Shown in pieces: positions 18,367 through 25,303 of a stretch of 64,000 nucleotides of DNA (position 1 is its first letter; each line of letters begins with the position of its first letter). The stretch is from Oscillospiraceae bacterium (GTDB taxonomy: Bacteria > Bacillota > Clostridia > Oscillospirales > Ruminococcaceae), in NCBI GenBank assembly GCA_029005335.1, contig JAQXFT010000022.1, positions 23,822 to 87,821 on the forward strand. Reading direction: 5' to 3'. Both the position numbers and the translations under genes were made by a program. A model generated the notes under the pieces. It was not told the DNA's origin. It did not search any database and saw only the letters and a list, made by a program, of their open reading frames with translations.

Positions 18367-18500
18367 AAGTTCAGGGAATGCAAGCTACCTGAACAGGTTT
18401 TCATTATAAGGTTAAGCGTTTACCCCGACACTTAACCGTAAAATCCCCAATAATCCCTATATCATGGCAAGGAGGCTCTGAAAAGAGCCTTTTTGCTTTT
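18367..18500 (+). ncRNA. candidate small RNA with two hairpins, C-rich loops and intrinsic terminator
   Basis: No coding frame is present. Hairpin 1 pairs GTTCAGG (18369..18375) with CCTGAAC (18388..18394). Hairpin 2 pairs GGTTAAG (18410..18416) with CTTAACC (18431..18437), and its 14-nt loop contains TTACCCC. A C-rich single strand follows, with TCCCC and TCCCT. The end is a long terminator stem, AGGCTCT-GAAA-AGAGCCT (18473..18490), extended by GCAAGG/TTTTGC pairs and followed by TTTTTATTTTT. A TATAAT sits just before. It does not match SRP RNA, tmRNA, T-box, SAM or preQ1 patterns that I know. C-rich loops are typical of Firmicutes small RNAs that mask ribosome-binding sites. It could instead be the leader of a lost gene. 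Confidence 0.6.
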
Positions 18501-18523
18501 TATTTTTACAGAAATCCGCAAAA

Positions 18524-18551
18524 AAAATAAAGGGCGGTTTATTTTCCGCCC
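18524..18551 (-). terminator. terminator of htrA
   Basis: On the minus strand GGGCGG (18546..18551) pairs with CCGCCC (18532..18537), followed by TTTATTTTTTTT. It lies 7 bp after the htrA stop codon. Confidence 0.85.
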
Positions 18552-18558
18552 GTAATTA

Positions 18559-19923
18559 TTATTCTTTATCAGGAGTTACTTCCTGAAGTACAAGTGATAT
18601 TTCAATGTCCTCACTTTCGCCCTGACGGCTTATTGTAAGTTTAATTTCGTCACCGGCTTTATACTTGTTTTTGATTTCGTTAAGCTCATTGAGATTTTCA
18701 ACAGGTTCTCCCTGAATACCTATTATTACGTCGCCTTCTTTTATTCCGGCAAATTCAGCGGAGCTTCCCTCGCTTACGCTTACCACATATACTCCGACCG
18801 GAATACCATAGAATCTGGAAATAGTATCAGATACGTTCTGAGTCTGTATTCCTATCTGCGGACGGCCTGTGACATATCCGTAATTTATAAGGTCATCTAT
18901 AATTATTTTGGCTTCTGAAATCGGAATTGCAAATCCAAGACCTTCAATACTTGCTGAGCCATAGCTTGATGATATTTTAGATGAATTTATACCTATTACC
19001 TGACCGCAGCTGTTAAGGAGAGGGCCTCCTGAGTTTCCGGAGTTTATTGCTGCATCGGTCTGTATAAGCTTCATCTGCTTTTCATTTACGGTAATTTCAC
19101 GGTCTATTGCTGATATTATACCGCTTGTTACAGAGCCGAAAAGCTCGAATCCGAGGGGATTTCCTATAGCTATGACAAGCTCTCCGACCTTCAGGTCATT
19201 GCTGTCGCCGAATTCAGCAGCTTTAAGGTTTTTTGCATCGATTTTAAGGACGGCTATATCAGTTTCGACATCACGTCCCATCACCTTTGCTTCATATTCT
19301 GTTTCATCTGAAAGTACAACGCTTACGCTTTTGGCATCACCGCAGTTATATTCACTTGTATCATATACTACATGGGCATTTGTTATAATATATCCGTCAT
19401 CAGTCATTATGATTCCTGTACCTGTACCCTTTATTTCCCTTGTCTGATTCGAGGGAGTACCGAATCCCCAGATATCAATAGACTGCTGGGTATATTCAAA
19501 CGTTGCAGAAACCCCCACAACTGACGGCATTGAATTTTCGACTATATCCGGAACTGAAATTGCATTTTTTCTTGATGCAAGGTCAATAAGGCTCGGAAGC
19601 TGTTCTGATTCCGAAGAAGTTGGATTTGTATTTCCGACAGCGTTTATGGATTCTGATTCTTCGGATTCTTCTGAATTTTCGGATTCCTCAGATGAATCAT
19701 TTTCTATTGTGGAAATTTTCGGATTCTTTTCTGTATATTTGTATACCTGTACTGAACCTGCACCTACTATGACAAGTGAAAGTATAAATGCGACAGCTTT
19801 AAGGAAACTTCTTTTTTTATGAGGCTTTTCAGTATTTTCAGTATCTGAGGAATATGAATATGAATTTTCCGGAGCATTATAAATATCTTTGTTTTCGTTC
19901 TCATTATTGTTATTATATATCAT
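18559..19923 (-). CDS. htrA: HtrA/DegP-like membrane-anchored serine protease
   Basis: Quality-control protease acting outside the membrane on misfolded proteins. The 454 residues have a polar N-terminus, one membrane helix (about 43-62), and a Ser/Glu-rich linker. A trypsin-like domain follows with His in TNAHVV (about 182), Asp in VETDIAVL (about 221) and Ser in GNSGGPLL (about 296). One PDZ domain closes the protein (about 350-450). I choose the ATG at 19921-19923 with AAAGGAT upstream rather than a GTG three codons earlier. It is a single-gene unit. Regulation by the nearby two-component system is possible but unproven. Confidence 0.93.
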   Translation of the reverse strand: MIYNNNNENENKDIYNAPENSYSYSSDTENTEKPHKKRSFLKAVAFILSLVIVGAGSVQVYKYTEKNPKISTIENDSSEESENSEESEESESINAVGNTNPTSSESEQLPSLIDLASRKNAISVPDIVENSMPSVVGVSATFEYTQQSIDIWGFGTPSNQTREIKGTGTGIIMTDDGYIITNAHVVYDTSEYNCGDAKSVSVVLSDETEYEAKVMGRDVETDIAVLKIDAKNLKAAEFGDSNDLKVGELVIAIGNPLGFELFGSVTSGIISAIDREITVNEKQMKLIQTDAAINSGNSGGPLLNSCGQVIGINSSKISSSYGSASIEGLGFAIPISEAKIIIDDLINYGYVTGRPQIGIQTQNVSDTISRFYGIPVGVYVVSVSEGSSAEFAGIKEGDVIIGIQGEPVENLNELNEIKNKYKAGDEIKLTISRQGESEDIEISLVLQEVTPDKE

Positions 19924-20051
19924 AACAAGCACATCCTTTCTGAAAAATTTTTTTAGGATTCTATACTTATAATTATAAGCATTAATGTGATAATATTATG
20001 ATAGTATACAGAAAAACAAGTGTTTTAATATGATTTTTTATGCTATAACAG

Positions 20052-20074
20052 CAGGGCGACCAATGGTCGCCCTG
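20052..20074 (-). terminator. terminator of the Gld-like ABC operon
   Basis: CAGGGCGACC pairs with GGTCGCCCTG over 10 bp with a 3-nt loop, 5 bp after the DUF4340 gene. The T-run is weak on this side. Confidence 0.7.
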
Positions 20075-20079
20075 TAATT

Positions 20080-21459
20080 TTAAAGTTTTGATTCTTCTAT
20101 AGCGTTCAGAAGCTTTCTGTACCAGTACATAAATGAGTAGTCGCCGTCCGTATCGGACTTGCTTATTATGAAGCCGGTATATGTATCATTGATTTTCAGC
20201 CAGTAGGAGCTTTCATCTCTCGGGATAAATTCCATTATAGTGTTAATGTCTTCGTCAAGATGATATTCAACTGTAATTTCCGGTTCGCCTGATACTTCGG
20301 CATCTTTTTCGATACCGGAGAAGCCTGTATTTGAGAGGGCGTTATACATTGTATAAAGATTATTGAGGACGTCCTCTCCGTAATCTGAAATATCCTCGCC
20401 ATTCAGAATATATTTTGAGTTGTCGGAATCAAGCTCAAAGTGAATTTCTTCTCCGCAGTAATTTATATCGAGTGTATTTACGGTTGACATATATGTTGAG
20501 TAGATATTATTTACAACGACATCAAGAATAGTGTTTTCAATATAGTAAACATCAGTCGTATAGTATTTTGAGACCTGTCCGGATTCCTCTATGAGAATGT
20601 AGATATAGCTGGGGTCATCGCCGTATTTGCTGAAAAGCAGTGAATGAGTTTTGCCGTCAGTTCCGTAAAGCTTCATCTGAGCATATGGCTCATCAAATCC
20701 GTATTTTGAGTAGTCCTTCAAATCAGATTCTATAAATTCCTCAGCTTTAAGACGTGTAAGCACGCTTATCATTGAGCTTATTTTTGTACTGTCAAGCTGA
20801 AGATAGGAGTATTCTCCGTCCAGCTTCCATATATTGTCGGAGTTGAGAACAGTTTTATAAATACTTTCGCCGTCTCTTATGAGTTCAAAGCCGGTAATTT
20901 CGCTGTCGGAATAGCCTGTGAGATATTTTGTCCTGAGCAATTCCTTATTTACATAGAGTACGCTTCCGTATGAATAGTCTATACTGTATATCTTGTCTTT
21001 ACCCTCAGCCATACAGTAAAAAGCTTCATTTGTCGGAGTTGGATTGCCCATATATATTGTATAGTCTTTATCTGCGGTATGGCAGGTAATTGTTATAGGG
21101 GAATCAAGTCCGTATTTTGAAAGGTCAGCGTCCTCAGCCTTTCCGAAATTCTTTTCAGCGGAAAGGTCACTCATATATGAAACTACGTTTATTATGTAAT
21201 CCTGATTCGGGGAGATTTCATCAGTATTGCTGAACTGCCAGCTTCCGTTATTCAGAACTGCCAGAAATTTACCGTCGGGGCAGTCAAAATCTACTCCTGT
21301 CACGTCGTCCGAATTAAATCTGAACAGTACGTTTTCATTTTCAATCTCAGCTTCGATACGCTGTTTTTCGTCCTGATTGCTTTTTACCGCAAAGTATGCT
21401 CCCAGAGAGCCTCCTCCGAGTACAGCAAGTACTGCTATAGCGATAATAATTTTTTTCAT
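20080..21459 (-). CDS. DUF4340 membrane-anchored protein
   Basis: A 459-residue protein with an N-terminal signal anchor (IIIAIAVLAVLGGGSLGAYF) and a large extracytoplasmic beta-rich part. It has repeated segments of the DUF4340 type, for example DLSKYGLDSP near 110 and DYSKYGFDEP near 245. The family is regularly encoded next to GldG-type ABC proteins, as here. The start ATG overlaps the stop of the GldG-like gene by 1 base. Its role is unknown; it is presumably an outside-facing subunit of the same transporter-like complex. Confidence 0.8.
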   Translation of the reverse strand: MKKIIIAIAVLAVLGGGSLGAYFAVKSNQDEKQRIEAEIENENVLFRFNSDDVTGVDFDCPDGKFLAVLNNGSWQFSNTDEISPNQDYIINVVSYMSDLSAEKNFGKAEDADLSKYGLDSPITITCHTADKDYTIYMGNPTPTNEAFYCMAEGKDKIYSIDYSYGSVLYVNKELLRTKYLTGYSDSEITGFELIRDGESIYKTVLNSDNIWKLDGEYSYLQLDSTKISSMISVLTRLKAEEFIESDLKDYSKYGFDEPYAQMKLYGTDGKTHSLLFSKYGDDPSYIYILIEESGQVSKYYTTDVYYIENTILDVVVNNIYSTYMSTVNTLDINYCGEEIHFELDSDNSKYILNGEDISDYGEDVLNNLYTMYNALSNTGFSGIEKDAEVSGEPEITVEYHLDEDINTIMEFIPRDESSYWLKINDTYTGFIISKSDTDGDYSFMYWYRKLLNAIEESKL

Positions 21460-22937
21460 TATGAATTTCTCCTTTTAAGCCATACGCCTGCACCGCATAC
21501 TACAAATACAATCGGTATTGCAATCATAATCGCCATGACGCTTTTAGCCTGATTTGCATCATCAAATACCATGTTGTCAAAGGAGCGTGTCTTGTCCTCT
21601 ATTTCCATATCGACATCGCTGTCATACATCCATGTTATAGACGAAAGACAGAGATAGAGGGGAATTATTGTGAAGCCTGCTGATACGTGTTCATCGTCCA
21701 TAAATTCAGCATTGCCCATTACAATCATTTTTGAATCGTTCTGTGTGTTATGTGCATAGTATGCAAGGTCAAGAGTATTTCCGAGTTCGACCTTTTCAGT
21801 ACCGCCATAGGGTTCGCTTTTAATAGTAGCTGAGGTATTCTGTACGGAATATACATCAGCCTGAAGAAGACTTCCTGTCTGAACTATCATTGAATCAGGG
21901 CCTGTTACTGTTTTAAAGGTTCTGGATTCGCACATATATGGATAAATTCCCTGTTCTATGATAGTATTGAGGTCTGTAGTGAGGTCAACATCGCTGTTTT
22001 CAGCAGTCTCCGGAAGTGATACGGCTATTGTATATTTATCGTTGTTTACTATTTTATTTTTATCGGATTCATAAAGTCTGTTGTAATCCATTGCGAGATT
22101 ATACCTGAACATCAAATCCTCTATGTTGGTATATCTTTCGGTGCTGGAATCGGGGGACATCAGAAATGCGAGATTTCCGCCGTTTTCGGTATATTCTGAT
22201 ATGAGCTTTTTTTCTTCGAGAGTAATATCATGCTGAGGAGCGCATACAAATATAATTGCAGCGTCATCAGGAACAGCTTTTGTTTCTGAGAGATTAAGCT
22301 CTGATGTAGTATAGTTGTAGTTATTCAGATTGGCTGTAAAAAGGCTGTAGTCCTCTATGGATTTTTCGCCGTGACCTGTAAGGAAATAAATCTGGGGTAT
22401 ATCGCCCTCGGTAACAGCTTTTATAGCACCTGTTATAAGATTTTCACCGACATATTTCTGTTCAACGATATTTCCGTTGTCGTCATATATATCGGAAAAC
22501 ATCTGGTTTGATGAGATTTTCCTGATTGAGTTTCCGCATCTTATTACTATATCCGCTGTTGTGAGATTGAAGAATCCGTCCGGATTAAGCTCTTCAACAC
22601 GTTCCGGATATTCGTCAGGATAGTATGCGTTGAAATCTATATTTTCGTATGATTTATATTGTTCAAGGGCATAATAAAGCGGAAGATATTCATCAATTTC
22701 CTTTATGTCATCAAGCTCGCAGAGTATAGTAAATTCGATTTCCTTATCTCTGACGCTGTCAAGAAGCTTTACTGAGGTATCACTTAAAGTATACATCTTG
22801 CTGGGTGTCATATCGATATTGAAGTCAAAATATGATACAATAAGGTTTATCGGGATTGCTATGACAAGAATCAGGATTGCAAGCACAAGAGCAAGAATCC
22901 CTGAAAAATTAAATGTTTTGTTATTTTTGCTGTTCAT
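21459..22937 (-). CDS. GldG-like ABC transporter auxiliary protein
   Basis: A 492-residue protein with a membrane helix near each end (about 13-32 and 470-487) and a large domain between, outside the cell. It contains DAAIIFVCAPQHDITLEEK and FLTGHGEKSIEDYSL, features of the ABC-type auxiliary family that includes gliding-motility GldG. It lies 6 bp after the permease gene and is followed directly by DUF4340. The family is widespread in non-gliding Firmicutes and its substrate is unknown; gliding is not implied. Confidence 0.82.
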   Translation of the reverse strand: MNSKNNKTFNFSGILALVLAILILVIAIPINLIVSYFDFNIDMTPSKMYTLSDTSVKLLDSVRDKEIEFTILCELDDIKEIDEYLPLYYALEQYKSYENIDFNAYYPDEYPERVEELNPDGFFNLTTADIVIRCGNSIRKISSNQMFSDIYDDNGNIVEQKYVGENLITGAIKAVTEGDIPQIYFLTGHGEKSIEDYSLFTANLNNYNYTTSELNLSETKAVPDDAAIIFVCAPQHDITLEEKKLISEYTENGGNLAFLMSPDSSTERYTNIEDLMFRYNLAMDYNRLYESDKNKIVNNDKYTIAVSLPETAENSDVDLTTDLNTIIEQGIYPYMCESRTFKTVTGPDSMIVQTGSLLQADVYSVQNTSATIKSEPYGGTEKVELGNTLDLAYYAHNTQNDSKMIVMGNAEFMDDEHVSAGFTIIPLYLCLSSITWMYDSDVDMEIEDKTRSFDNMVFDDANQAKSVMAIMIAIPIVFVVCGAGVWLKRRNS

Positions 22938-22943
22938 TTCATA

Positions 22944-23675
22944 TTATCCTTTCTTCCAGCGTCTTGCTTCGAGTGAAATAACAGTCCATGCCACAAATAC
23001 TAATATTACGGTTATGAAGAATATTATATCTGAGAATCTTATGATTCCCTGTGCAAAGTAATTGAATTTGTCTTCAGCGGCAAACATCATTACAAATGAC
23101 TGGAGCTTCGGGTGTGCTGAAAAATATTCACTTGTTACGAAGTAGTTTATAAATGTAAGAAGAAGCATTGCGGCTTCACCGATTACGGCTGCTATGATTG
23201 AATTTTCTGAGAATGATGCACAGAACATTCCTATTGCTATACACATCACTCCCCACAGAAAAAATCCGATATATACAGAAATAAGGGCAGGAATTATAAC
23301 TGTTCCGTATATTCCGGTTATAATCGGATATATAAGCGAAGCTGTCATCATAAAAAGAAATACGGTTACGATTGCGAGAAATTTTGCCGTCACGAACTGG
23401 AAAACGTTTACCGGAGAGGTCATTATAAGAACTTCTGTTCCGAATTTTCTCTCATCGGGAAAGCATCTCATAGTAAGCACGGGGACGATAAATGCAAAGT
23501 AGAAGAGATTTGTTGCGAATATGTCAGCAAATGTAAACTGCATTTTAGCTGTATTTATATCGGAAATTCCACGGTTCAGAGAAAGAGTAAAAAGAAACAT
23601 GAATAATGCGGTAATTATGTAGGCAAACGGTGTTTTGAAAAAGGAATGCAGTTCTTTTTTGTATATCGGAAACAT
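22944..23675 (-). CDS. GldF-like ABC-2 permease
   Basis: A 243-residue membrane protein with about six helices. It begins with FPIYKKELHSFFKTPFAYII, typical of ABC-2 and GldF permeases whose N-terminus contacts the ATPase. PDERKFGTEVLIMTSPV is the cytoplasmic coupling segment. It follows the ATPase gene by 2 bp. It would form the membrane channel with the ATPase at 23678..24706. Confidence 0.86.
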   Translation of the reverse strand: MFPIYKKELHSFFKTPFAYIITALFMFLFTLSLNRGISDINTAKMQFTFADIFATNLFYFAFIVPVLTMRCFPDERKFGTEVLIMTSPVNVFQFVTAKFLAIVTVFLFMMTASLIYPIITGIYGTVIIPALISVYIGFFLWGVMCIAIGMFCASFSENSIIAAVIGEAAMLLLTFINYFVTSEYFSAHPKLQSFVMMFAAEDKFNYFAQGIIRFSDIIFFITVILVFVAWTVISLEARRWKKG

Positions 23676-23677
23676 TT

Positions 23678-24706
23678 TTAATTATCCTCCTTGTTTTTAT
23701 CGGAATTTTCGGGGTCGGGAGTGTTAGCCTGCATTTCCTCAACCATATCCTTTAAGGTATTACGCTTTGCCGGCTTGTTTACAAGCTTTACAAAGGCTTC
23801 TTCCAAATCGGGTTTTTCGGCATATATTTCGGCAATCTGAATATTCTTTGCAATCAGTGCAGAGATTACATCATTCTGCACCTTATCGGTATCCTTGCCG
23901 ATAATTGAAAATCTTACTGATGCAATACCGTCTGACTCGGATTTTTCAATAATTTTATCAACTCCGTCAACAGCTCCTATAACTACGTCGGCAGTATATG
24001 CCGATGTTTTTGCCCTGACGTTTATTATACGTGTTGTATTAACGCTGTTTTCGAGATTTTCAATAGTATCTATAGCCTTGATTTCGCCCTTGTTGATAAT
24101 TACAACACGGTCACAGACAGCACTGACTTCCGAGAGGATATGTGAGCTGAAAATTACGGAGTGTTCTTTTTTCAGGTCTTTGATGATTTTACGGACTTCC
24201 GCTACCTGTTCGGGGTCGAGACCTACAGTAGGCTCATCGAGAATAAGGAATTTCGGGTTGCCGAGAAGTGCCTGAGCAAATCCTACTCTCTGTCTGTAGC
24301 CTTTTGAGAGATTTTTAATAAGTCGCTTTGAAACGTCCTGAAGCTTGAGGCATTCTATTGCGGAATCAATCTGTTCTTTACGCAATGATGCCGGAATTTT
24401 TTTAAGCTCCGCACAGAATTTAAGATACTCATTTACTTTCATATCAGGGTATACCGGAGGAATTTCAGGGAGATATCCGATATTTTTCTTAGCCTGTACG
24501 GGATTTCTGGAAATATCTTCTCCGCAGATATTTACAGTACCTCTGGTCATGGGGAGATAGCCGGTAATCATATTCATAGTGGTGGATTTTCCTGCACCGT
24601 TAGGCCCCAGAAATCCAAGAATCTCATTGTCGTTTATTGTGAAGCTTATGTCGTTTACAGCAAGGTGTCTGCCGTAGTATTTTGTAAGATGTTCAACAGT
24701 AATCAT
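23678..24706 (-). CDS. ABC transporter ATPase, GldA/NatA type
   Basis: A 342-residue ATPase. Walker A is GPNGAGKST (about 36-44), the signature LSKGYRQRVGFAQAL lies near 135, and Walker B is FLILDEPTVGLDP near 155. A C-terminal extension of about 100 residues carries a regulatory beta region and a charged tail. GAAAGGAG precedes the ATG. It is the first gene of the four-gene operon. No substrate-specific feature is visible. Confidence 0.92.
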   Translation of the reverse strand: MITVEHLTKYYGRHLAVNDISFTINDNEILGFLGPNGAGKSTTMNMITGYLPMTRGTVNICGEDISRNPVQAKKNIGYLPEIPPVYPDMKVNEYLKFCAELKKIPASLRKEQIDSAIECLKLQDVSKRLIKNLSKGYRQRVGFAQALLGNPKFLILDEPTVGLDPEQVAEVRKIIKDLKKEHSVIFSSHILSEVSAVCDRVVIINKGEIKAIDTIENLENSVNTTRIINVRAKTSAYTADVVIGAVDGVDKIIEKSESDGIASVRFSIIGKDTDKVQNDVISALIAKNIQIAEIYAEKPDLEEAFVKLVNKPAKRNTLKDMVEEMQANTPDPENSDKNKEDN

Positions 24707-24855
24707 GAGATGCTCCTTTCAAGAAAAATAATATTAAAAATAAGCATACTTCTATTTATTGTGACATATAATTATTATCGTAATATGAACAAAATATTAA
24801 TGAAATGTTAATAAAAATCCTGAAATGTTAAAATGCAATGCTATATATAATGTAT

Positions 24856-24876
24856 ACGGAATTTTTCCGTATAAAA
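24856..24876. promoter_or_regulatory. perfect palindrome, candidate operator
   Basis: TATACGGAA, TTT, TTCCGTATA. It is followed by an A-run on the plus strand and has no T-run on either strand, so it is not an obvious terminator. It lies about 250 bp upstream of the main cellulase promoter. Confidence 0.45.
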
Positions 24877-24953
24877 AAAGTCCGGAACAAGCATTATAAA
24901 TATAAATCAACAGTGTGTATATTATGTGAAAGCGTACTGATTATTAAATGAAT

Positions 24954-24981
24954 TTGATATATGCAACAGATAAGTTATAAT
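24954..24981 (+). promoter_or_regulatory. possible upstream promoter of the cellulase
   Basis: TTGATA (24954..24959), 16-bp spacer, TATAAT (24976..24981). It is weaker than the consensus promoter at 25122 and the region is AT-rich, so it may be chance. Confidence 0.35.
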
Positions 24982-25121
24982 ATATTATAAATTTACAGCA
25001 AAGTAATAATCTTCCGGCTTCGCCTTTTGCTTACCTATGTGAAATGTATACAAAATTTTCATAAGCTTTGTGTGCATTGCAACAAAAAAATCTCTGATTC
25101 GGATTGTTTTTTATCAAAGTG

Positions 25122-25150
25122 TTGACAATATCCCTGACTTATATTATAAT
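25122..25150 (+). promoter_or_regulatory. consensus sigma-A promoter of the cellulase
   Basis: TTGACA (25122..25127), 17-bp spacer, TATAAT (25145..25150): a perfect match. A start near 25157 gives a leader of about 147 nt. Confidence 0.9.
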
Positions 25151-25165
25151 TATATCGGAACAAGT

Positions 25166-25258
25166 TCAGGGGTTATGTTATGTAACCACTGATTTATTTC
25201 TTGCCGATTGCCTGCCTGCATACTTAAAAAATTATGGTCGGATTTTTGTGCAGTCAGG
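25166..25258 (+). promoter_or_regulatory. structured 5' leader of the cellulase mRNA
   Basis: Stem-loop 1 pairs TCAG-G-GGTTA with TAACC-A-CTGA (25166..25192). Stem-loop 2 pairs CCTGCCTGCA (25211..25220) with TGCAGTCAGG (25249..25258), 9 of 10 positions. No terminator follows. The structures may stabilise the mRNA or act as a regulatory leader. I cannot match them to a known riboswitch. Confidence 0.5.
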
Positions 25259-25303
25259 TTTAATGTATTTATTTTATTATTTTAATGAGAGGGGTAATTT
25301 CCT

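Larger units (their letters stand above)
24707..25121. other. intergenic region upstream of the cellulase
   Basis: AT-rich, with no gene seen on either strand. It holds the ribosome site of the ABC operon, a perfect palindrome (24856..24876) and a possible upstream promoter (24954..24981). A half match to a catabolite-response site near 24926 is too poor to call. Confidence 0.6.

Noticed and set aside
18367..18500. Identification of the small RNA as SRP RNA, 6S RNA or preQ1 riboswitch
   Set aside because: The signature sequences and overall shapes of those RNAs are not present.
24926..24940. Catabolite-response element upstream of the cellulase
   Set aside because: TGAAAGCG matches one half only; the other half differs at several positions.
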